Shown: positions 48,035-58,800 of the stretch, in pieces | Numbering within the stretch: the stretch's first letter is position 1 | How the letters are laid out: each line of letters opens with the position of its first letter | Source: Petrolisthes cinctipes | Taxonomy: Eukaryota; Arthropoda; Malacostraca; Decapoda; Porcellanidae | DNA length: 64,000 nt | Assembly: GCA_033782935.1 (NCBI GenBank) | Contig: JAWQEG010001241.1 | Coordinates: 1 to 64,000 of the forward strand | Reading direction: 5' to 3' | Notes under the pieces: generated by a model | What the model was told of the DNA's origin: nothing | The model's database searches: none | What the model saw: the letters and a program-made list of their open reading frames with translations, nothing else | Made by a program: the position numbers and the translations under genes

Positions 48035-48087
<53 letters not shown>
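48035..48087 (+). repeat. (AC)n array
   Basis: About 50 bp. Confidence 0.95.
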
Positions 48088-48090
<3 letters not shown>

Positions 48091-48113
48091 TGTAGAAGAT
48101 TAGCGGGTCGTGT

Positions 48114-48255
48114 GTTAAGGGAGTGATGATTTTGTTGGTGAAGTGGAGGCTACTAACTCCTCCACACTCAGCCACAAAACAACACATACACTGAGGAGAG
48201 TTGTTTCATCATATAATATAGAGGAACCAGAAGCATCCAATTCGTCCACGTATAG
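48114..48255 (+). mobile_element. TTAA hairpin element, diverged
   Basis: TTAAGGGAGTGATG at the left. CTAACTCCTCCACACTCAGC and ATATAGAGGAACCAGAAGCA are degraded inner arms. Confidence 0.6.
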
Positions 48256-48875
48256 ATGAATGGAGGTAGCATTCTTCTTTCACCGTTTATCTAGCTATTT
48301 TTTTTTTTTCTGCACACAATCTTGAAAGCAATAATAGATTAGGGATCAACATGGAAATTTTTGAAGGCTTCTCTGTGTACCCAAGTGTTTTATGGTGATA
48401 ATTTGTCGGCGGTGGACGTACGTACACTATCACAAAGCAATAATAAATAAGTAAATAGAAAAATAGATATATGTATAATAATATTTTCAGTGCTTGGGTC
48501 GATGAATTTAGAGCATTATTTTGGCGCACATGTTTTGGATTAGATTAGGTTAGTGTTAGTATAGACTTGTTTCAAAACACTGCAATCGTGGCGTCATAAT
48601 GATAATAAGACAACACAGAGGTGCAATATAATTATAAACTTTGTATTTTAGTTATAGTTCGTTCCCTTCTCTAGTTTTTTGTACAGGATTATGAGGACAG
48701 AATCGTTTGAAAAGATTATTATTATTATTATTTTTTTTTTTTTCTATACTGAGAGAGGTGAGGACTGAAGTAAAGGAGTGTGCTTAATGCCTTACCTCCG
48801 AAATGAAAAATGGGTATAGGAGAGGTACAAAAATCATGTCAGTTTTCGTTCGAGATGCCGAGACACACATCACTG

Positions 48876-49342
<467 letters not shown>

Positions 49343-49547
49343 AACCAAAAAATAAAGTTAAAGTTACCTACCATCATAAGTAGCCCAGTATGTGTGTTGC
49401 TTGTTGTTTGAGTGTGGTGTGTATTCTACCATTTCCTCTTCCTCTCCTCCAACACTATACTGATTTCGTCCCTCCTCTCCTACGTTATCACTTCTCGTTT
49501 CCTATCCCATTCTATCAATAGACTCCTCTCCCCTTTCCCTCTTCCTC

Positions 49548-49799
<252 letters not shown>

Positions 49800-49803
<4 letters not shown>

Positions 49804-50580
49804 CATGCTCTTTATCTTCTATTTCTGACTTCAATCATATCATGCTCTGTCCCATTTCTCTTTATTTTTTCTCTTATTCATTATCCGCATGACTTTCTTC
49901 TCCTTCCATTGCTTTGGTTTCCGTCTCCCTCTTCGTCAACCCCAACCAACCCTTGCCCTGCCTCACTGTCCCTTCTGTCCCTTCCCTCCTATCCTGTCCA
50001 GCCTCACTCTCTCCTGCCTCACTATCCCACCTCATCCTGCCTCGTCCTGTCCCTCCTTTCCAATCTCACTCTCTCCTACCTCATCCTACCTCACTGTCCT
50101 ACCTTATCCTGCCTCATTTTGTCCCTCCTGTCCTGCCTCAGTCTGTCCTAACTCTGTATGTACGTTGGTCTGTTCTGCCTGCCTCGTTTCTGTGTCCCTC
50201 CTTCCCCTCGTTGACTCCTACTTCCCTATACTTACCTGACCCAGCCTCATACTTTATGCCTCTGTGTCTCTTTTGGTGTCTCCTTGTATTCTCCCTGTCT
50301 GTCTGTCTTTCTTCCCTTGTCTGTATGTGTGTGTGTGTCAGCTTCCCTGTCTGCCTCTACCCTTTCTGCTTCTCCTGTCTCTACACCCTCCTGCTGCTTT
50401 CCTTACCCTTGTCTATCTATACCCTTCCTCCTGCTTCTCTTGACTCTATCCCTTCGTCTGCTTCCCTTATAACCCCTGCTCCCTGCCCCTATTACTACCC
50501 TTACCAGTGTCCTTCTATCCACTTGTGTCCCTCTATTCACCACTGCCCCTACCCCTGGCCAGCCGTATAGTAGTGCCGCG
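49800..50580 (+). other. Pyrimidine-rich sequence, no gene
   Basis: Repeated CTCACTCTCTCCTGCCTCA and CATCCTGCCTC phrases suggest an old minisatellite. The 218-codon frame is composition only. Confidence 0.6.
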
Positions 50581-50749
50581 GGTTGGGGGGGGGGGGGTCC
50601 AGTGTGGGGGCGACACTTCCAACTCGAGTCTGGGTTAGTTTTGTTGTTATTGTTGTTAGTCCGTGTCCAAACTCACTCTTTCTCCCACAGCTATTGGTAC
50701 CGTGGGAGAGGGAAAGTGAAGTAGAGGTCGTGATGATGGGATGGACAGG

Positions 50750-51050
50750 TGAGATGGTGGGATGACAGGAGAGGTCGTGATGAAGGTGTGAACAGGTGGT
50801 GTGGGTGGGGGACAGGAGAGGTCTTGATGAAGGGGTGGACAGGTGGTGTGGTGAGGGACAGGAGAGGTCTTGATGAAGGGGTGGACAGGTGGTGTGGGTG
50901 GGGGACAGGAGAGGTCTTGATGAAGGGGTGGACAGGTGGTGTGGTGAGGGACAGGAGAGGTCGTGATGAAGGGGTGGACAGGTGGCATGGGGGAGGTAGG
51001 AGAAGTCGTGATGATACGATTGACAGGTGGTGTGGGTGGGAGGTAGGACA
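50750..51050 (+). repeat. Minisatellite, unit about 46-47 bp
   Basis: Six units of GACAGGAGAGGTCTTGATGA then AGGGGTGGACAGGTGGTGTG, alternating between two variants (a 93-bp dimer). Confidence 0.92.
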
Positions 51051-51244
51051 GTATATTACACCATACATCTATATTCTATCTGCATATTCACCCACTCTGC
51101 CTTCCTCATTACCTTCTTCCTCCCTTCTCTATATACCCTTTGTTTATGTATAGAGTAAAGACAGTAAAGACAGTAGAACGAGGCATATCTACAGTAGGTA
51201 GGTAGTGCAGAATAAGATATGTCGGGCCAAGGCAGGAAGTTAAG

Positions 51245-51430
51245 ATGGACGTGATGGCAGGACAGGGCAGGGCAAGGCAGGACAGGACAGGACAGGACAG
51301 GACAGAGTAGGACAGCTAAGTAGAGGGCAGGGCAAGATAGCTCAGGACAGAACAGCTCAGGACAGGGCAGAGCATGACAGGACATTGTATAATAGGGCAA
51401 GGCAGGGCAGGGCATGGCAGGGCAGGCGTC
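51245..51430 (+). repeat. GGACA-type pentamer-rich region
   Basis: Runs of GGACA and GGGCA (AGGACAGGACAGGACAGGAC). Confidence 0.85.
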
Positions 51431-52081
51431 TCCTACTGGGTATATTTCTGGTGCCCCTCCTGTCCGCCGCCGCCACACACGCCATCTCCTCTTACACCCC
51501 CTCTCCTTCCCACCCAACCCCTCCCCTCCCCTCCCCTCACTCGCCACACCCTCACATTTTTTCACACACGTCTTCTAGTTTGTTATTTTTTTCCTGTCAC
51601 CCTCTGCCATGGCCGTCACTCCCCCACCTCTTGTCTTGTCCTCCTTTACAATCAGACCACTACAGTACCTCAGTATACGAGTCTGGGAAATGTTTTTAGA
51701 GGAATCAGTGGCCTTCCTCAGTCAGAACATGTAGAGCCCAATGAATGAGAAGTATAGTCCTGTAGTCCTGCCTGGATGTTTGTAAATAATACTAGATAAT
51801 TTATTAGATGTGTGTAATTACTAGATAACTGTAGATCTGTAAATTCTTTCTCGAGAATTTTGCCAAAGTAGAAGATAATAACTGTGATCTACGTAGTATG
51901 GGAATTTTTCAAGGAGAGGTTGACGATTATATAGCCAATTTAGTTCAAGTTTTACAAGTTGTGGAAAGTTACTATTGATAAGTGGATTGAATAAAAATAA
52001 TCGAGTACAAATGTTTTTTAATATTACAATGTACAATCTTTTACAGTTACATGTGTTCATACGTTCTAATGCACCAAAGTA

Positions 52082-52229
52082 CAGTCACGTGCAATAGTTC
52101 TGCAACACCTTCTCATGAAACGGCTTCGAAGTAATATGCAAAACCGTATAGATGTTAGTCTCGATTATTTGGGTTCGTATGAAAGAGTTCAGTTTCCTTC
52201 ATGTGATCCAGGACATTTACTCATGACTG
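52082..52229. mobile_element. TA-flanked mariner-like MITE
   Basis: CAGTCACGTGCAATAGTTCT at the left and TTACTCATGACTG at the right, TA on both sides. It is 148 bp and a sister of 53733-53886. Confidence 0.8.
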
Positions 52230-52434
52230 TACAGATTAATATTACTATAGGTGTCACAAGTACTGTCCCTTATCACTGAAACTCTATCAATGCTGAATGA
52301 AGCAAAGAGAATAAATAAATAAATTAATAAATAAAATATATACAAACTATGAATATAATAACAATAATAATAATAATGATAGATAAATAAAAATCACAAA
52401 AATTATATTAATTACTAGTATTAAAAATCAATAC

Positions 52435-52580
52435 TTAAGGGACCCTCTGAATATATATGAGACCTGGTGGCTTCTGATTCCTCCTGACTATGCCACGAAA
52501 CAAGCTCCTTCCATATAGGTGGTGTTTCATGGCAATGTTTGAAGGACTCATTAACCTCCAATTTTCTGACTACATCAAGT
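52435..52580 (+). mobile_element. TTAA hairpin element (second subfamily)
   Basis: TTAAGGGACCCTCTG at the left, GATTCCTCCTGACTATGCCA inside. The right end, TTTTCTGACTACATCA, is cut short. Confidence 0.82.
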
Positions 52581-52675
52581 GGGCTTTGTGAGATGTTGTC
52601 GTTCTATTCCGGCAAAATATTATCCCTATTATTTATTAATTTTGATTCCGTCGGTTATCGTTTCCAGGGGTTATA

Positions 52676-52678
52676 CTG

Positions 52679-52732
<54 letters not shown>

Positions 52733-52742
52733 GTACTACTAG

Positions 52743-52801
<59 letters not shown>

Positions 52802-52802
52802 T

Positions 52803-52837
<35 letters not shown>

Positions 52838-52861
52838 ATAATAATAATAATAATAATAATA
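52676..52861 (+). repeat. (CTA)n then (ATA)n array
   Basis: About 160 bp of (CTA)n with rare interruptions, followed by (TAA)n. Confidence 0.95.
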
Positions 52862-52899
52862 CAACTCTGGCCCAACAACATCTGTACACACATTCATTA

Positions 52900-53730
52900 C
52901 CAGCTGAATGAAGTAATAATTATATAGTTACTATATATTTCTTTAAGGAAGGCCCCACTTCTCTAACATCTTCTCTTCTCCTTCTTCCTACAGCTGCGTC
53001 GTACTTACAGGGTCTTTCAGGCCTTATTAAAGAATGTAAGAATGTATCACCCGTCACACAACCATAACACTTGTACAGTCGTGGGCATAAATCTCGATAC
53101 ACACAACATATTAAATGAGGATCCATATAGGTAATGTAGGTTAGTCTGCAACACATGTACTGTACAGTTATAGACATTAATTTCAATACGCGTAAGAGTG
53201 ACTTTTACAACAGATCTCACTCTAATGTTTTTATATATTCTTACAGTATATATTCAGACAGTTTCGTTGGGTGAGTATCTGATTCAAAAAGTCTAGAGAA
53301 TGCAGATTTATAGGAATAATAAATAATCTGCTTTAGAGGGAAGAAAATAATTTGTTTACTATTGAATTGCTACATAATATTTTTAGAAACTATCAAATTA
53401 TGTTTCAGTAGACTGTACTTGATCCCAGTCAGTGGATATATATTCTTAAAGTGTATGTGGAGTATAAGTTGATCTTTCTACAACTGTTCTGCTTTATATG
53501 TGACATTTTATACATTGTGATTGTCGTTAATCTTTCTTGCCTTGTCATCGTGTCCCATCCATTAGTTTTTGTGTTACATATAATTCTTAGTTGCACTTTA
53601 TAGATTTTCCGGCGACATGTGACCCAAGCTGTAGTACTGCCATAAATATTTTCTGTCCAAACAGTTAATTAAAAAGTAAATCAATCATAGATTATATTGG
53701 ATCAGTTAACTCTCACTAAGAACGCATCTG
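52900..53730. other. No gene recognised; two MITE left ends
   Basis: CAGTCGTGGGCATAAATCTC (about 53077) and CAGTTATAGACATTAATTTC (about 53165) look like two left ends of a family similar to 33342-33604. No right end was found. The rest is AT-rich. Confidence 0.45.
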
Positions 53731-53732
53731 TA

Positions 53733-53886
53733 CAGTCACGTTCAATTGTCCTGTCAACCCTTTCCAATGGACGGTCTCGATAAATGATGTGAAACTGCAG
53801 TCGTTGGTCTCTGTAATATTGGTTCATAAGAACCACTCAAATGGTTCACTTTCATTTACCAGAGACAGAAGTTTTGATCGTGACTG
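53733..53886. mobile_element. TA-flanked mariner-like MITE
   Basis: CAGTCACGTTCAATTGTCCT at the left and TTTTGATCGTGACTG at the right. TA on both sides. Confidence 0.78.
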
Positions 53887-53888
53887 TA

Positions 53889-54026
53889 CATCCAGGTCTG
53901 CTTCGAATAGCCTGATGGAGTATCAACGAGCTGTGACAGGATAGGCGTTGTAATAATTGGTACACTGGTATGTCAGATGATTCGATACTTCAACAAGACC
54001 TGGATACTTATTATGACTCGTGACTG
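53889..54026. mobile_element. MITE abutting its neighbour, left end lost
   Basis: CCAGGTCTGCTTCGAATAGC and the right end ATTATGACTCGTGACTG match the family at 36984-37146 and 60121-60306. About 24 bp of the left TIR are missing, exactly where the preceding element ends. Confidence 0.7.
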
Positions 54027-54579
54027 AACAAACATATCACCTTTACCATGAGGCTCTGCCAGGGTTCTCCTTCCTCTGTTATCGTTATAGTGTGGGAACC
54101 CAGGTCCGAGAGAGTAGGACTTAAGTACACACACACACACACACACACACCAGCCACCATGCACTTTGTCACTATCAACACAGCTGCTGTACAGACTGCT
54201 TGATTAGTTTTCCCGTCGCAGTCAAATATCGTAGTCCTTGTAATGTAAGACCGTGGGTATGAGTTATATACTTCACAGTCGCACCAACACTAAGAATATG
54301 TTTTAGATAAGACAACTTGGATAGATGGTGGTGTCACGAGGTTATATTATCGAAAAGGTTAGGTCAGGTCAGGTTTGATAAAGTAAGGTTACATACTGAT
54401 TACTCTATCCCTTAAAGAGGTCAAAATAGGTTAGATAAAGTCCTGTAAGGTCACAACGCGTGTATTGTTGACTGACGGGAAGGTTAAATAGGAAAATAAA
54501 AAAAAATTACTTCCCATTACAGAGAAATAAAATGTGAAGGGTCGGTAAATATCAATAATTAATTTTGTCTTGTGAGCGT

Positions 54580-54810
54580 ATCACATTTTCAAACTGGGAA
54601 AACAAGAAAACAAAACAAAAACGGAGCTTGGGGTCGTGTTGTTTACCCAGCGACCATATAACACCAACACAACCACCAACACCAACAGTTCCCATCACAA
54701 CTATTAAGTCTCCTTCCTCAACGTGTCACATCTCCATACAGGGAAAACAAGAAAACAGAAATAAAAAAAACCAGGGCTTGGGGTTGTGTTGTATACCCAT
54801 GGAGCCTGTA
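54580..54810 (+). repeat. Tandem duplication, period about 147 bp
   Basis: GGGAAAACAAGAAAACA and GCTTGGGGTCGTGTTGTTTA recur once (54596 and 54741 onward). It lies just 3' of the RAB28 stop codon, so probably in its 3' UTR. Confidence 0.75.
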
Positions 54811-54905
54811 CACAGTGAATAAATATACAGCATACCACCCAACACCGCCTCACTCCCCTCCTTCCCTCGCTGCATGGCTGGCTGGCTGGCTGGCTGGTTG
54901 GCGGG

Positions 54906-55064
54906 TTACATGACGCTGCAGACGGTTGATGAGGATGGGGATGCAGCGGGGGGCAGCTTTGGGAGAGACGCCTCGTTGAAGGTCATAATCTCTGCCTTCA
55001 CCACTGGTTGCTGCTGCTCCTGCTCTGCTTTGGTCAGCCTCACACCCAACAGCTCAGCCACCAC
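54906..55064 (-). CDS. RAB28: RAB28 exon 5
   Basis: Fifty-two codons and TAA. It encodes the last helix, a Gln-rich turn and the CSVM tail. The acceptor is TTTCACAG. Confidence 0.93.
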   Translation of the reverse strand: MVAELLGVRLTKAEQEQQQPVVKAEIMTFNEASLPKLPPAASPSSSTVCSVM

Positions 55065-55815
55065 CTGTGAAAGTGTGTGTGTGTTCTTACCTATTTGTAT
55101 CTTACAGGATTGAATCAAGCTCGTAATGTCAAGTATTTTAAAACACAATGATCATATTTTTCTTTAAAGTTATGTATGCTTTTGACACACACCACTTCTT
55201 CTGGTAATTTATTACATTCGTTTATTATTCTATTTGGAAAACTATATTTCTGTACATCTTTATGTGTGTGTGTTGGAGTGTTAGTGTGGGTGGGTGTGTG
55301 AGTTGGAGTGTTAGTGTTAGTGTGGATGGGTCAGTTTGAGTGTGTGTGTGTGTGTGTGTGTTGGAGTATTAGTGAGTGTGTTATAAAGGAATGATTAATT
55401 GATAAATATATTAGAAAGAAAGCCGTGAGGACAAATGAACAGCAAGGGTCACATACCGGCTGATGGGACAATGAAGTGAGGTAAGGTTAGGAAGGCATAG
55501 AACGAGGAGTAAAAATTTCTCATTTATATATAATTAGGACATGGGGTGGAAAATATACGAACTCAGAATATTAATTCTTTAACACCAAACTGTATAACAA
55601 CAACTGTATAAAGAAATGGGGAAAAAGTAAACAACAATTTAATAAAGAGAAAACTTACTGTAAAGAAGTAAAGATATATTTCCTAATATCATGAACACAC
55701 ACACACACACACACTAACACAGTCACCCACATACACACAACCACACTTTAAATCACACACACACACACACACACACACTAACACAGGCACCCACATACAC
55801 ACAACCACACTTTAA

Positions 55816-55871
<56 letters not shown>

Positions 55872-58800
55872 CACAGGCACCCACATACACACAACCACAC
55901 TTTAAATTACACACACACACATACACACTAACACAGGCACCCACATACACACAACCACATTTTAATTCACACACACACACACACACACGGTACTGACTAA
56001 CCTTCTGAAAACTAAGTGCGACACCTTCCCCAGTCTTGGCCGACACTACATAGGAGACCATACCGTGCTCTGTGGCGAACTTATGGTGTCGCTCACTCTT
56101 AACCTTTAACAAAATAAACAAGAGGAAAGATATAATGATTACCCCTCTATAGTCCACAATATTTACAATGAAATATATATAATGAATAATATAATGATTT
56201 TCTCTGTACACTATATTATTTTCAAGCGGAATGTCATATTAATCAGTTCACTATTCACCCTCAGAGTACACAACGGAATATACAAACTGAGTGATATAAT
56301 GTTTACCTCTATATGCTACATTATAATACAAGAGGAATGCCTTGTTATTCACCTGTCTCTTCACCTTTACAGTGCACAACAAAATATACAAGTGGAATGA
56401 TATATTGGTCTCCTCCACATCGCCATAATGATTACCTCTGAGCCACAATATCAAAACAATGCCGTAATGATCACTATTTACAAGCGGAAAGTCATATTAA
56501 TCCCCTCGCTCATCACCTGGACCGTACACAACATTTCCGCAATAATAATGTTTATAATCCACATCTCAATAATTACCATGGGAATACCAGAGTATATGTG
56601 AGGGGGAGTTTGTACTGTATATGTGTGAGGGTGTGTAATGGAGTACAAAGACATGTGATGGTGTAAAAACAAAGGTGTGTGATGGTGTACAAAGGTGTGT
56701 GGTGGTGTACAAAGGTGTGTGATGGAGTACAACGGTATGTTGTTGTTGTTGTTGATGATGTTCTCCCAGGGCAGAATGGTCTCCTGCCCCACAGACTGGT
56801 CGCTCTGGTCGCAGTGAAAAAACAAATTAAAATAAATTAGAGGCTGGCCCTATATGCCTGGGCTACCGAAGCAAATCCCAGGAAGATAGGACCAGAGCAT
56901 ACTGGACCAGTATCCCTCATCCAGTGCTGTGGGCCCAAGTTCACGTTACCACAAGAGCTACAAGTGGGGCCGCACCTTCCATGAGACCAGTCCTGAAGGG
57001 ACCATAAATGGGGAGGGACTTTAGACTGTTGCATGCAAAGGGATAATGCACCCCCGTGTGCTGGCGGTCCACACAGCAGTGGAAAAAACAAACCTCCGGT
57101 TGTAGTACACCTCTCGTGGCTTATTAATCCATGTGGACAGATCTCGTCAAATCCACTAGAGAGTGACCAGATCCTACAACAATCTTTATTCTAGCCCTGT
57201 ATGGGATGGCTAGTATTCACAGAGAATAAAGTCAGCCCCCCTGAGCAGAACAACGGTGTGTAATGGTGTACAATGGTGTGTAATGGTGTACAATGGTGTG
57301 TGATGGTGTACAGAGGTGTGTTATTGTGACTGTGTGAGGACATGGGTGTGTGTACGTATAATTATGTGAGGACGCGTTATAGTGTACATGTGCGTTTGAT
57401 GGTGACTATGTGTGAGGGTGTGTGATGGTATACAAACAATGGCATGTCTCGTGGTCATACATACCTGACGGGCGTGTTCGAGGTCCGCCTTATTGGCCAC
57501 CAGTGCGAATATGGGCGGCCTTTCCTGTGCACGGGCAGCCTTACGAGAAACAGCCACCCATTCCGTCAGTCCGTCCAACGAGGAACTCACCGTCACGTCA
57601 TACACGAAGAAGATAGCGTGGGCCCCGTAGAGGTACTGGAAGAGTGGTTACATGATCTTGGTTACATGTACAGTTGCGGATATATGAAACAGACACACCT
57701 GAAACAGGACCCCTCATTGAACATAAAGGCGGCATCACACCGGCTCAAAGCATGTACAACTGCTCAGGCTGTGATGAGCCGTTTTGTGCAATGTAGGATC
57801 AGCCACCCTTTGTGACTGTCACACCTGGTGTTCGCGGGCTCAAGGAATCATAACCAAACATGGCGCCTGTTACATCCTGTCTTCGTATTTTATCTGCCTG
57901 TGTACTGGCTGCTACAGCACTGTGGGAAGTCAGCAAGGTTACGAAGAGAATAAAGAAAGAAAAGAGAAGGGAGAAGTAAAATGAACTTGTCTTTGTGTTA
58001 GAACTTGAACTTGAAGACCAGCAGTCATCCTTCTACAACTTCCATCGAATGAACAAAGAACATTTCATAGAAATTCTGGAAAAATTGAAACCATAAATTT
58101 CCCGTAAAGACTCTCCATCTCTGCTGCTGATTAATTATTTTGTGTTTTTCCTTTATCTTGGGTACCATGTTTACATAGGTGGCAAGTCAATGTAAGTGCT
58201 GACTGAAATTTTCCGATGATAAATATATATCTAAGATTGCATTAGAAAAGATATTTGTATTCTCACTTTGAAATTCGTAATATTCTTAACATATTTATTG
58301 GCATGATATAATTATTCTGTATTGTTTTGTGAGAACAAGAAGAAGTCAATTGACGACCAAGGAGATATGCACATACTAGCTTTCAAATGCTTACCAAACT
58401 TTTGGTGAGCGAAAATCATGCGCGTGTCCCTACAACTTTGAGCAAGATTGTTGAAGCTAGATCCAATTGTTGGAGGAAATTGTCCCAGTGTTACACCACC
58501 TTAACTACTTAGCTGTGGGAATTATCTATCGCGGCAGCTCTCTTTCCCGGGCCTTTCTCCCGCACTCGCGGTCACAATGTAAACAACACATTTGACTGCT
58601 AATAGCTTGTAAACCACTCATGCTACATAAATAAATGATACAGGATATTGAAATGCAAACCTTTAGCTGTCTCCTGATGTACAGTCGGCAAAAAAAGTTT
58701 CGTTACCACCCTTACGTTAATTTTAACATAGGTAAGCGGTGTAGGGTTGGTACTCCGCCGACTGGGCAGCTGTGACTCGTGTCATCCGGGACATGCTGGA

